The notes below the pieces were generated by a model that was not told the DNA's origin, made no database searches, and worked only from the letters and a program-made list of their open reading frames with translations. From Ruminococcus sp. (lineage in GTDB: Bacteria > Bacillota > Clostridia > Oscillospirales > Ruminococcaceae): a stretch of 64,000 nucleotides of DNA. Below, in pieces: positions 50,807 to 59,166 of this stretch. The position numbers were made by a program, and so were the translations under genes. Positions within the stretch are counted from its first letter, which is position 1. Each line of letters opens with the position of its first letter. The stretch covers positions 1 through 64,000 of the forward strand of contig JAFXNC010000034.1 of NCBI GenBank assembly GCA_017529875.1, written 5' to 3'.

Positions 50807-51642
50807 GGAACAACTCACAGATGTTTGAAGATATAAGCAAAGTCCTTCTTATCACCGATATGGACGGCACCTTTCTCCCGGCAAGCAAGATCCCCAGCCG
50901 GAAGAACGTGGAGGCCGTCACAAGGTTTCAGCGCGACGGCGGCAGGTTCTCCATAGCCACCGGAAGATCTCTCCAGGCTTCCAGCCAGTATTTCGGGCAG
51001 TTCAGTGTGAACTCCCCGATAATAATGTGCAACGGCGGAATGGTCTACGATATCAACACTAAAACGCAGTATTACGACGTGTATCTGCCTGAAAAGTCAA
51101 GAAACTTTACGGATGCGATCTTAAAGGTAAATCCCCATGTCGGATGTGAAGTCCTGCTGCTTGACGGCGTATATGTGCCGCAGATGACCGAAATGGAGCG
51201 AGATCATTGCCGGATATGCAAGGTCGATCCGATACTGTGTGATGTCTCCGTAATTCCTGAGAACTGGTACAAGGTGCTTTTCGCCCTTGAACCGGAGAAA
51301 ATGGAAGAGCTCATCAGCTTTGCGGAAGGCTGTGGTTTCACGGACGTAGATTTCGTCCGCTCGGCGCCGTTCTACTATGAGATGCTCCCGCAGAACATTT
51401 CAAAGGGTTCTGCGCTGGAAGTGCTCCGAAACGCCTGCGGTATGGAGGACTACACCATAGTCGCTGTGGGCGATTACAACAATGACATAGAGATGCTCAG
51501 ATATGCGGATATAGGCATATGCCCTTCAAACGCTACTCCCGAGACCAAGGCTGCGTGTGATATCGTGCTGGATGTCTCCTGTGAGGAGGACGCGATTGCG
51601 AAGGTCATAGATCATATATACACCAAGCTTGATAACAAATAA
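50803..51642 (+). CDS. Cof-type HAD family hydrolase
   Basis: A 279-residue HAD phosphatase of the Cof subfamily. Motif I is ITDMDGTFLP, motif II IATGRS, Lys in the SKGSALE region and motif IV VGDYNNDIEML. Members dephosphorylate sugar phosphates, FMN or PLP; the substrate cannot be read here. The start at 50803 overlaps the preceding stop; an in-frame ATG at 50821 with GAGGAA upstream is equally possible. Confidence 0.92.
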   Translation: MRNNSQMFEDISKVLLITDMDGTFLPASKIPSRKNVEAVTRFQRDGGRFSIATGRSLQASSQYFGQFSVNSPIIMCNGGMVYDINTKTQYYDVYLPEKSRNFTDAILKVNPHVGCEVLLLDGVYVPQMTEMERDHCRICKVDPILCDVSVIPENWYKVLFALEPEKMEELISFAEGCGFTDVDFVRSAPFYYEMLPQNISKGSALEVLRNACGMEDYTIVAVGDYNNDIEMLRYADIGICPSNATPETKAACDIVLDVSCEEDAIAKVIDHIYTKLDNK

Positions 51643-51661
51643 TATTTATGGAGGTTTTGTT

Positions 51662-52501
51662 ATGGATGCAACAATCAAAAAACAGCTTGAGATCACAGCC
51701 TGCAAGGTCCGTCTCGGGATCATCGAGGGTGTTTTCAATGCTAAATCTGGTCACCCCGGCGGATCGCTCTCTATTGCCGATCTGCTGACTTATCTTTACT
51801 TTGCAAAGATGAATGTCTACCCCGACAAGCCCGATGAGCCTGAGCGCGACAGATTCGTGCTTTCAAAGGGTCACACCGCTCCCGCGCTCTATTCGGTGCT
51901 GGCAGAGAGAGGCTTCTTCGACAAGAACGAGCTCAAGAGCCTTCGTCATATCGGTGCTATGCTCCAGGGTCATCCCTGCATCACCATTCCCGGCGTAGAT
52001 ATGTCCTCCGGTTCTCTCGGACAGGGCATCTCAGCTGCCTGCGGTATGGCGCTTTCGGGTAAGATCTCCAACAATACATACAAAGTATACACTGTTCTCG
52101 GCGACGGTGAGATCGAGGAAGGTCAGGTCTGGGAGGCTGCTATGTTCGCGGCTCACTACAAGCTTGACAATCTCGTTGCAGTTGTGGATAACAACGGTCT
52201 TCAGATCGACGGCAAGATCAGCGACGTAATGTCTCCCTATCCTATCAAGGAAAAGTTCGAGGCCTTCGGCTGGCACGCTATCGAGATCAATGCTCACGAC
52301 TTCGATGAGATCGAAAAAGCCTTCAACGAGGCTGAGACCGTTTCCGGTCAGCCTGTTGTTATCATTCAGAAAAGCATCAAGGGCAAGGGCGTTTCGTTTA
52401 TGGAAGATCAGGTCGGCTGGCACGGTACTGCTCCCAATGCAGAGCAGTACGAACAGGCTGTTTCCGAACTGAACGCAAAGCTGAAAGAATTGGAGGGCTG
52501 A
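51662..52501 (+). CDS. transketolase, N-terminal subunit
   Basis: The 279-residue protein is the thiamine diphosphate-binding half of a split transketolase: GHPGGSLSIADLLTYLYF, LSKGHTAPALYSVL, GSLGQGISAACGMAL and the ThDP motif LGDGEIEEGQVWEAAMFA ... VVDNNG. Together with the next gene it makes one functional enzyme of the non-oxidative pentose phosphate pathway. I chose ATG 51662, with GGAGG 8 bases upstream, over the earlier frame start at 51629. Confidence 0.96.
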   Translation: MDATIKKQLEITACKVRLGIIEGVFNAKSGHPGGSLSIADLLTYLYFAKMNVYPDKPDEPERDRFVLSKGHTAPALYSVLAERGFFDKNELKSLRHIGAMLQGHPCITIPGVDMSSGSLGQGISAACGMALSGKISNNTYKVYTVLGDGEIEEGQVWEAAMFAAHYKLDNLVAVVDNNGLQIDGKISDVMSPYPIKEKFEAFGWHAIEINAHDFDEIEKAFNEAETVSGQPVVIIQKSIKGKGVSFMEDQVGWHGTAPNAEQYEQAVSELNAKLKELEG

Positions 52502-52504
52502 TCA

Positions 52505-53452
52505 ATGGCTGATGTAATCAAGAAGGCTACAAGAGAGAGCTACGGCGAGGCGCTTGCTGCTCTCGGCGAGAAATACGATAATCTTTATGTGCTTGACGCA
52601 GACCTTGCTGCTGCTACCAAGACCGGTATTTTCAAGAAGAAGTTCCCTGAGAGGTTCTTTGACTGCGGTATTGCAGAAGCTAACATGATGGGCGTTGCTG
52701 CCGGACTTGCTGCCACAGGCAAGATCCCCTTTGCTTCGACCTTTGCTATGTTCGCTGCCGGACGCGCTTTCGAGATCGTCCGCAATTCTATCGGCTATCC
52801 TCACCTCAATGTCAAGATCGGAGCTACTCATGCCGGTATCTCCGTAGGTGAAGACGGTGCAACACACCAGTGCAACGAGGATATCGCTCTTATGAGAACT
52901 ATCCCCGGCATGACTATTATCAATCCCGCTGATGACGTTGAAGCCAAAGCCGCTGTTGAGGCTGCCGTGAAGTTCAACGGCCCTGTTTATATGCGTTTCG
53001 GCAGACTTGCCGTTCCGGTATTTAATGATCCCGCTACCTACAAGTTTGAGCTGGGCAAGGGCATCAAGCTCCGCGACGGCAAGGACATTGCTATCGTTGC
53101 TACCGGTCTTATGGTTTCCGAGGCTATCGAGGCCGCTAAGGTGCTTGAGGCCGAGGGCATCTCCGCCACTGTTATCAACATCCACACCATCAAGCCTATC
53201 GACGAGGAGATCATCGTTGAGGCTGCCAAGGCTACCGGACTGGTGCTCACCGTTGAGGAGCACAGCATCGTCGGCGGTCTCGGCTCTGCGGTATGCGATG
53301 TACTTTCCGCCAAGCTGCCTACCAAGGTGGTCAAGATCGGCGTCAACGACGAGTTCGGTCATTCCGGACCTGCTGTACAGCTTCTCAAACAGTTCGGCCT
53401 CTCTGCCGAGAACATCGTCAAGACTGCAAAGGAAGCTGTTGCAGCCAAGTGA
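52505..53452 (+). CDS. transketolase, C-terminal subunit
   Basis: The 315-residue partner carries the pyrimidine-binding domain (DADLAAATKTGIF, FDCGIAEANMMGVAAGLA, FAMFAAGRAFEIVRN) and the C-terminal domain (VATGLMVSEAIEAA, VLTVEEHSIVGGLGSAV). It begins 3 bases after the first subunit stop. Similar sequences are also called 1-deoxyxylulose-5-phosphate synthase-like, but the split pair with the neighbour fits transketolase. Confidence 0.96.
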   Translation: MADVIKKATRESYGEALAALGEKYDNLYVLDADLAAATKTGIFKKKFPERFFDCGIAEANMMGVAAGLAATGKIPFASTFAMFAAGRAFEIVRNSIGYPHLNVKIGATHAGISVGEDGATHQCNEDIALMRTIPGMTIINPADDVEAKAAVEAAVKFNGPVYMRFGRLAVPVFNDPATYKFELGKGIKLRDGKDIAIVATGLMVSEAIEAAKVLEAEGISATVINIHTIKPIDEEIIVEAAKATGLVLTVEEHSIVGGLGSAVCDVLSAKLPTKVVKIGVNDEFGHSGPAVQLLKQFGLSAENIVKTAKEAVAAK

Positions 53453-53477
53453 CCTCTGTATATTTCATTGTTATTAA

Positions 53478-53515
53478 AAAGGACGTGCCGCTTGACCGGC
53501 ACGTCCTTTAACATT
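53478..53515 (+). terminator. terminator after the transketolase genes
   Basis: A perfect 13-bp stem (53478-53490 and 53497-53509) with a 6-base loop is followed by AACATTTTT. Confidence 0.9.
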
Positions 53516-53557
53516 TTTCGGGCTGTCATCTTATAATAACAGAGGGGGTGACAGCTT

Positions 53558-54202
53558 TTGAGTACTCGCAGAGCATCAAGAAAATGCGTTTTTTCATATG
53601 TGCTGTTGTTCTCGGCGGTACTGCTTACTGTGCTTATGGTGATATTTCATCACAGGGTCAGGTCGCATCTGTCTGAGCTTTGCAGATTTAAGTGCAGCGA
53701 TCTCGTCAATCGCATACTCACAGACGCCGCGCTGGATGCTGCCGCCTCGGAAGGGGAGTATTACCGGGTCGTCTGCAACAGCGGGGGCAGGATAATCTCC
53801 GTCAAGGCTGAGACCAAGGCGCTCAACGAGCTCCAAAGCCGCCTTCGTAAAGCTGTCACCGAAAGCATAGCCCGCAGCGACCACGACAATATCATCCTTA
53901 CACTCGGCGACCTGACGGACATTACCTTCCTCAGCGGGCGGGGCCCTGAGATCACGGTGCCTTATCAGCAGTCGGGGACAGTTGATACTGAGCTCAGAAC
54001 TTCTTTTGATTCCGCAGGGATGAATCAGACCCGTCTGAGAGTATGGATAGCTGTTACTGTGGAGTTTACCGCATTCCTGCCCACCGGACGCGAAGAAATG
54101 ATCGTAACTCAGGAATACACCGCCGTCGATACTGTGATAGTCGGCGAGATACCCGATCTAATGCTGGACGATACAGACCAAATAAAAAAGGCAGCAGAAT
54201 AG
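53558..54202 (+). CDS. yunB: sporulation protein YunB
   Basis: A 214-residue protein with one N-terminal membrane helix (about 13-31) and the YunB domain (NRILTDAALDAA, SLGD-like LTLGDLTDITFLSGRGPEI, TRLRVWIAVTVEFTAFLPT). In Bacillus, yunB is expressed in the mother cell and is needed for normal sporulation. The start is a TTG with AGGGGGT upstream. A TATAAT at 53532-53537 with TTAACA 18 bp before it may be its promoter, overlapping the preceding terminator. The stop lies in the following terminator stem. Confidence 0.88.
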   Translation: MSTRRASRKCVFSYVLLFSAVLLTVLMVIFHHRVRSHLSELCRFKCSDLVNRILTDAALDAAASEGEYYRVVCNSGGRIISVKAETKALNELQSRLRKAVTESIARSDHDNIILTLGDLTDITFLSGRGPEITVPYQQSGTVDTELRTSFDSAGMNQTRLRVWIAVTVEFTAFLPTGREEMIVTQEYTAVDTVIVGEIPDLMLDDTDQIKKAAE

Positions 54203-54217
54203 GGCTCTGCTGCCTTT
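54187..54217. terminator. bidirectional terminator
   Basis: AAAGGCAGCAGA (54187-54198) and TCTGCTGCCTTT (54206-54217) form a perfect 12-bp stem between convergent genes, with flanking A and T runs. Confidence 0.92.
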
Positions 54218-54226
54218 GAACTCTGT

Positions 54227-54442
54227 TCAGATGATGTCATCCTCCTGGTTGGGGATGCTCAGCTGCTTCTTGGGAACTCTCTTTATCGGATCGTAAAGCC
54301 ACTTCTTGCAGCTGTAATCAGCTTCAACAAGACCCTGCTTTTCGCAGAGCACCTTGTTACCTTCCTTTGAACGGTTGCCGTATGCGCAATAGGAACAGGA
54401 AGCCTGTATTCCGTTTCCAAAAAAGTTTTTCTTCTTAGCCAT
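54227..54442 (-). CDS. small cysteine-containing protein of unknown function
   Basis: A 71-residue basic protein with cysteines in the pattern CSYC (16 and 19), VLC (33) and YSC (45), which could bind zinc or an iron-sulfur cluster. A Lys/Pro-rich tail follows. I recall similar short proteins in Clostridia but no function. AAGGAG lies 8 bases before the ATG. A TGATATAAT element just upstream overlaps the stop of ylbJ. Confidence 0.75.
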   Translation of the reverse strand: MAKKKNFFGNGIQASCSYCAYGNRSKEGNKVLCEKQGLVEADYSCKKWLYDPIKRVPKKQLSIPNQEDDII

Positions 54443-54487
54443 AGTAAAACACTCCTTCTCAATAGCTAATAGATTTATTGCCTACTA

Positions 54488-54496
54488 ATTATATCA
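54488..54496 (-). promoter_or_regulatory. extended -10 element before the small cysteine protein
   Basis: On the minus strand TGATATAAT overlaps the ylbJ stop codon, about 46 bases before the start of the 71-residue gene. Confidence 0.5.
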
Positions 54497-55564
54497 CATA
54501 TGATGAAAAAAATCCAGTCTTTTTTGCAAAATTAAAATAAAAATCATCATTATCAAGCAAAGCGAGGGTAATAAATTGTCTAAATTGCCGATTATTTCCG
54601 GCGACCTGCTGAATGTGGGTATACTGTCATCAGACAACAGCGGAAGATATAGCTTTGTGAACCCGAAAGTCAGCGCACCTTTGACCGGGAGCCACTTGTA
54701 AAGCTTGTTAAGGCTTATGCTGTTTCCGGCTGCGCATTTTATCTGCATCAGCACGCTTATGCCGCCGAAACTGCATATCGCCGCCAGCAAAGGGATGCTT
54801 TTGTAGGAGTTTTGTGGTATCTGCGCAGCGTTTGTTATCTCAAACACCGACCTCAGCAGTGCCTTGCCGCCTTCGGATAGTTCCGGCAGCTCTGACAGCA
54901 TCGAGAACAGCCCCGCCGCCTCAGCTGCTGCCATCACCGCCGAGAAGAAGACTATCACCGCGCACATTTTCAACACTGCCTCCCCGGCGCCTGTCACCGA
55001 GCCGATCAGTTCTTCCGATATACTGTTTTCTGTTTTGACCGGGGTGATCTTATCGGGGCGGTATAGTCTGTTGACAACAGCTGCCAGCACTGTATTCGCA
55101 GACAATACTGCAAGAAACACACAAAGCCCGACCCCGAAACTCCCGAACACCGATACGCCTATTGCGTTTATCATAAACGCCGGCCCTCCTGCGCAGCAGT
55201 ATATGCTCATTATCTCGGCGGTGCGTTTTGAGACCTGTCCTCGCTGCACCATGTCAGACAGTGCGGCTGCCCCCACCGGATAACCGGCCGTATTGGATAT
55301 AATGAACAGCGCCGCTCCGCCCTCCGGGATGCCCGGAACGATCCGGAACAGCCTGTTGAACGGCCTTGATATAAGTCCCGCTAAGCCGGTTCCGATCAGC
55401 AGCCTTGAAAATGCCATGAACGCGAACAGCGAGGGTATTATGATGCGGCAGCACCTGTCGATCGCTGCAAATACAGCCCCGCCTACCTCAGCCGAATAAC
55501 AGATGAGCCCGGTCATTAAAAGCAGTATCACAGCCGCAGCTGCAAAGTTTTTGAGTTTATTCAA
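54494..55564 (-). CDS. ylbJ: sporulation integral membrane protein YlbJ
   Basis: A 356-residue membrane protein with eight or more hydrophobic segments and nucleoside-recognition (Gate) motifs (IIPSLFAFMAFSRLL, SNTAGYPVGAAALSDMVQRG, CCAGGPAFMINAIG). YlbJ is produced under sigma-E in Bacillus and is needed for mature spores. The gene is divergent from yqfC, another sporulation gene. CGAGGTG precedes the ATG. Confidence 0.92.
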   Translation of the reverse strand: MNKLKNFAAAAVILLLMTGLICYSAEVGGAVFAAIDRCCRIIIPSLFAFMAFSRLLIGTGLAGLISRPFNRLFRIVPGIPEGGAALFIISNTAGYPVGAAALSDMVQRGQVSKRTAEIMSIYCCAGGPAFMINAIGVSVFGSFGVGLCVFLAVLSANTVLAAVVNRLYRPDKITPVKTENSISEELIGSVTGAGEAVLKMCAVIVFFSAVMAAAEAAGLFSMLSELPELSEGGKALLRSVFEITNAAQIPQNSYKSIPLLAAICSFGGISVLMQIKCAAGNSISLNKLYKWLPVKGALTFGFTKLYLPLLSDDSIPTFSRSPEIIGNLDNLLPSLCLIMMIFILILQKRLDFFHHM

Positions 55565-55640
55565 GAGTTGTCACCTCGGTATATGTATATGTTTCTCCGC
55601 TTACAAATATAATTTTATAAAAAAAGAACGGAGGCATATA

Positions 55641-55907
55641 ATGAAGAATCTGAAAGAAGTGCTGATAAACACCGGCGGGATGTACTCCTACATTACCATA
55701 ACATCAGACAGCACAGTAATGATCGAGGGGTGTACGCAGATCGTCGAATGTAACGAGGTGCTGGTCAAGGTGCTGACAAAGCTGTTCAGCGTGGAGGTCT
55801 GGGGCAGCGGACTGGCTCTCAACAGCTTCAGCAACTCCACTGTTTCGGTCACGGGGAGCATCTGTTCGGTAGGTTTGGAGCGCAGGAAGGCGGGTGAGCC
55901 CCTTTGA
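55641..55907 (+). CDS. yqfC: YabP/YqfC family sporulation protein
   Basis: An 88-residue protein of the YabP family (LINTGGMYSYITITSDSTVMIEGC, VWGSGLALNSFSNSTVSVTG). YqfC is found beside yqfD and phoH in spore formers. I chose ATG 55641, with CGGAGG 9 bases upstream. The stop overlaps the TTG start of yqfD. The AT-rich gap to ylbJ shows a TATAAT (55608-55613) but no clear -35. Confidence 0.93.
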   Translation: MKNLKEVLINTGGMYSYITITSDSTVMIEGCTQIVECNEVLVKVLTKLFSVEVWGSGLALNSFSNSTVSVTGSICSVGLERRKAGEPL

Positions 55908-57094
55908 TCTCTTTGGGTCAGGTGACATACAGGTTCAGCGACGAATACTCCGGCAGGGTATTGCGGTTCATCAGCAGGAACAGAATACAGGCAGAAAATA
56001 TAACCACAAAGGGCGGCTATACCTGTCTGACTATCCCGATGGAGCTGAAACGGGAGCTTGAAAATGAGCTCAAAGCGATCGGCGCAGAGTATGAGACCGT
56101 TTCACGAAGCGGCCTGATGTACCGGCTGATGATCCTGCTGAGGAAGAAGGGGCTCGTCATCGGGAGCTTAGTTTCGCTGGTGGTGCTGTTTGTGATCTCA
56201 GACCTGATATTCAGCTTTGAGATACTCTGCGACGATAATGTCATCAAAAAGGATGTGATGAACGTCCTCTATCAGAACGGCATCAGGGCAGGCAGCAGTA
56301 TCAGCGGCATCAATATGACCATGGCCGAAAGAGATCTCAAGGAAAAGGTCAGCGGCATCTCATGGGCGGGGATCAGCATAAGAGGCTGCAAGGTCATCAT
56401 CGACGTGATCGAGAACAATCCTCAGCCGGAACGCCGCGAAAGGCGTCTTCCCACTAATCTTGTTGCTAAGGAAGATGCAGTCATCGAGAGCGTCGAGGTC
56501 ATGGACGGGCAGCTCATGAAGCCAGTGGGCAGTGCTGTTTGCAAAGGTGAGATCATCGTCAGCGGCAACGAATTCTTCGACAGGAAGTACTATCACGGCA
56601 CTGTCGAAAAGCATACCTATTTTCAGCGCTACACGAGGTCGATAGCCAAGGTCTACGGAAGCTTTGAAAAGACTGAGACCTTCTTTCAGCCTTACTTTAC
56701 GACTGAGAAGATGACCTGCGGCGAGCCTGAGACAAAGTCGTTTTTGTACATCTTTGATACGGAGATACCTCTGTTCTTCGAGACCGACAGTGAATGTCTT
56801 ATCTCGCCGGAGGTGTATGAGCCTATGACCTTTTTCGGTTTTGAACTCCCCGTGGGACGTAAGAGCGTTGAGCTGACCCACTACTCATACACTCAGAGAC
56901 CCATATCCGAGACCGAGGCCGCAGACAGGGCAGCCAGCCTTGCCGAGACCTATGAGCACAATTTTCTCTCCGAATATGAGATCAGAGACCGCTCCGAGAG
57001 CATAAAAACTACCGAAGAAGGGGTGTATTTGACAGTAAAATACAGTCTTTACGGAGAAATTAGTGAAGAAGTAGAGTTTTTTATTAAAAAATAA
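55904..57094 (+). CDS. yqfD: sporulation protein YqfD
   Basis: A 396-residue protein with an N-terminal domain, one membrane helix (about 86-106) and a long extracytoplasmic part (ISWAGISIRGCKVIIDVIEN, AKEDAVIESVEVMDG, VSGNEFFDRKYYHG). YqfD is a sigma-E-controlled stage IV-type protein in Bacillus. The start is TTG overlapping the yqfC stop (TTGA), so translation is probably coupled. The order yqfC-yqfD-phoH is conserved. Confidence 0.93.
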   Translation: MISLGQVTYRFSDEYSGRVLRFISRNRIQAENITTKGGYTCLTIPMELKRELENELKAIGAEYETVSRSGLMYRLMILLRKKGLVIGSLVSLVVLFVISDLIFSFEILCDDNVIKKDVMNVLYQNGIRAGSSISGINMTMAERDLKEKVSGISWAGISIRGCKVIIDVIENNPQPERRERRLPTNLVAKEDAVIESVEVMDGQLMKPVGSAVCKGEIIVSGNEFFDRKYYHGTVEKHTYFQRYTRSIAKVYGSFEKTETFFQPYFTTEKMTCGEPETKSFLYIFDTEIPLFFETDSECLISPEVYEPMTFFGFELPVGRKSVELTHYSYTQRPISETEAADRAASLAETYEHNFLSEYEIRDRSESIKTTEEGVYLTVKYSLYGEISEEVEFFIKK

Positions 57095-57125
57095 GAAAAT
57101 TATGTTAAATACATAGAAAAAATCA

Positions 57126-57154
57126 TTGCAATTATAGAAATAATGTGATATACT
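57126..57154 (+). promoter_or_regulatory. predicted sigma-A promoter for the phoH operon
   Basis: TTGCAA (57126-57131), a 17-bp spacer ending in TGA and TATACT (57149-57154), about 48 bases before phoH. Confidence 0.8.
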
Positions 57155-57202
57155 ATAAAAGTAAAGATATCATATGCTGAAAAGAGGATCTGAAACCGAA
57201 AA

Positions 57203-58183
57203 ATGGCTGAAAAAAGTATAATCGTAGAAAACATGGACTCGGTTCTTGAACTGTTCGGGAACTATGATGAGAACATAAATCTGATACAGAAGGAATACTC
57301 CGTTGCGGTACTCAGCAGGGGAGGGGATATCAGGATCTGCGGCGAGGATGCCAACGTCGAGGCTGCATCCAAAGCCATAGAGTCTCTCCTTTCCATGATG
57401 CGCAGGGGAGAACACATAAATGAGCAGGTGATCGAATACGTCTTCTCTCTTGTGAGGGAGGGGGCGCAGGAGAACCTGTACAAGCTCTCCGACGACGGCA
57501 TCTGCGTCACCACCAGCGGCAGGATAGTCAAACCCAAGACCCTCGGTCAAAAGAGGTACATCGACGCCATAAAGAACAATACCATCGTCATCGGCGTGGG
57601 CCCCGCCGGTACCGGCAAGACATATCTTGCGGTGGCAATGGCGGTCAAGGCTTTCCGGGCGCATGAGATCAACAAGATCATCCTCACACGGCCTGCTGTT
57701 GAGGCGGGGGAAAAGCTCGGTTTTCTGCCCGGTGATCTGCAAAACAAGGTAGACCCGTATCTGAGGCCGCTGTACGATGCGCTATTTGAGATGCTGGGCG
57801 CGGAGGCGTTTACAAGGCAGCAGGAAAAGGGCTGCATAGAGGTGGCGCCGCTGGCCTATATGCGCGGCAGAACGCTGGACGATTCGTTCATAATCCTTGA
57901 CGAGGCTCAGAACACTACTCCCGAGCAGATGAAGATGTTCCTGACCCGTCTCGGATTCAATTCCAAGATCGTCATTACCGGCGATATCACACAGATAGAT
58001 CTTCCGGATTCAAGGCGCTCGGGACTGATAGAGACCGTGAAGATCCTGAAAAACATCGAGGGCATCTCGATAAACCATTTTTCCGAAAAGGACGTTGTCA
58101 GGCACAAGCTTGTGCAGGATATCATAAAGGCATACGAAAAATACTATGAGAAGGGGAGCGGAAATCATTATGGGAAAGGTTAA
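57203..58183 (+). CDS. phoH: PhoH family ATPase
   Basis: A 326-residue protein with an N-terminal KH-like part (about 15-65) and a P-loop NTPase domain: Walker A GVGPAGTGKTYLAV, VEAGEKLGFLPGDLQ, Walker B FIILDEAQN and VITGDITQIDLP. PhoH is linked to RNA metabolism with YbeY, whose gene overlaps its end. The ATG has AGAGGA 15 bases upstream, rather far. Confidence 0.95.
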   Translation: MAEKSIIVENMDSVLELFGNYDENINLIQKEYSVAVLSRGGDIRICGEDANVEAASKAIESLLSMMRRGEHINEQVIEYVFSLVREGAQENLYKLSDDGICVTTSGRIVKPKTLGQKRYIDAIKNNTIVIGVGPAGTGKTYLAVAMAVKAFRAHEINKIILTRPAVEAGEKLGFLPGDLQNKVDPYLRPLYDALFEMLGAEAFTRQQEKGCIEVAPLAYMRGRTLDDSFIILDEAQNTTPEQMKMFLTRLGFNSKIVITGDITQIDLPDSRRSGLIETVKILKNIEGISINHFSEKDVVRHKLVQDIIKAYEKYYEKGSGNHYGKG

Positions 58184-58682
58184 AGTATTAATCACAAACG
58201 ATCAGAACGACATAAAGATACCCACCGGTATCCGGCTGCTTGTAAGGAAGTGCTGTCATGCCGTGCTTGAAAGCGAAGGGCATAATGAGAGCTACGAGAT
58301 AAGTGTTTCCTTTGTCAATGATAAGTCTATCCACGAGCTCAACAAGCAGCATCGTAACATCGACCGTCCCACCGACGTGCTGAGTTTTCCTCTCGGCGAG
58401 AACGGCGTATACGATGTTGACCATGAGACCGGGGCATTTCTCCTCGGGGATATCGTGATCTCCATCGAGACGGCATACCGTCAGGCGCAGGTCTACGGCC
58501 ATTCTCTTGAGAGAGAGGTCGGCTTCCTCACCGTGCACTCAATGCTGCATCTTCTCGGCTACGACCATGAGGAGGGCAAGCTCCAGGAGCGCATCATGCG
58601 TGAAAAGGAGGAGGCTATCCTTGCGAGCCTTGGCATCTCCCGGGACGAGACCTTCGTGATCGACGAGCATGAACATAAATAA
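58170..58682 (+). CDS. ybeY: endoribonuclease YbeY
   Basis: YbeY is a zinc endoribonuclease for rRNA maturation. The 170-residue protein has the zinc motif with His123, His127 and His133 in HSMLHLLGYDH and the RPTDVLSFP block. I chose ATG 58170 with GGGGAG 11 bases upstream; it overlaps phoH by 14 bases. In Bacillus a yqfF (pgpH) gene separates phoH and ybeY; it is absent here. Confidence 0.96.
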   Translation: MGKVKVLITNDQNDIKIPTGIRLLVRKCCHAVLESEGHNESYEISVSFVNDKSIHELNKQHRNIDRPTDVLSFPLGENGVYDVDHETGAFLLGDIVISIETAYRQAQVYGHSLEREVGFLTVHSMLHLLGYDHEEGKLQERIMREKEEAILASLGISRDETFVIDEHEHK

Positions 58683-59166
58683 TGAGGTCAAAAGCTTTTT
58701 CAAAGGCTTTAAATATGCTTTCAGAGGTTTACTGCACTGCATAAAAAGCGAGCGCAATATGAGATTCCATCTGTGCGCCGCTTTTTATGTAGTGCTGTTT
58801 ATGCGATTTTATGAATTGACCCGCGCAGAAAAGGCGGCAGTCTATATCGTCATCGGAGCCGTGATCTCCCTTGAAGCTGTCAATACTGCTGTTGAGGCCG
58901 TGGTCGATCTTGTCTCTCCGGAGCATAACAAACTTGCAGGCATAGCAAAGGACTGCGCAGCGGCGGCTGTGCTTGCTGCAGCGGCTGCATCGGTGGCAGT
59001 GGGTTATCTTGTCTTCTGGGATACCGAGGTCTTCGGCAGGATATTCGACTATTTCCGGGATAATATCACTATGCTGGTGCTGTTCGTCTTATCTCTGGCA
59101 GTATGGTTCTGCCTGATATTCATACCTAACGGAAAAAGAAAGGATATACAAAATGACAAACACTAA
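58669..59166 (+). CDS. dgkA: diacylglycerol/undecaprenol kinase family protein
   Basis: A 165-residue membrane protein with the DgkA core: KGFKYAFRGLLHCIKSERNMRFH, three helices and EAVNTAVEAVVD with its catalytic Glu. In Gram-positives this enzyme phosphorylates undecaprenol. The C-terminal extension adds a fourth membrane helix (about 130-155). It overlaps ybeY by 14 bases and era by 14 bases. Confidence 0.93.
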   Translation: MNINNEVKSFFKGFKYAFRGLLHCIKSERNMRFHLCAAFYVVLFMRFYELTRAEKAAVYIVIGAVISLEAVNTAVEAVVDLVSPEHNKLAGIAKDCAAAAVLAAAAASVAVGYLVFWDTEVFGRIFDYFRDNITMLVLFVLSLAVWFCLIFIPNGKRKDIQNDKH

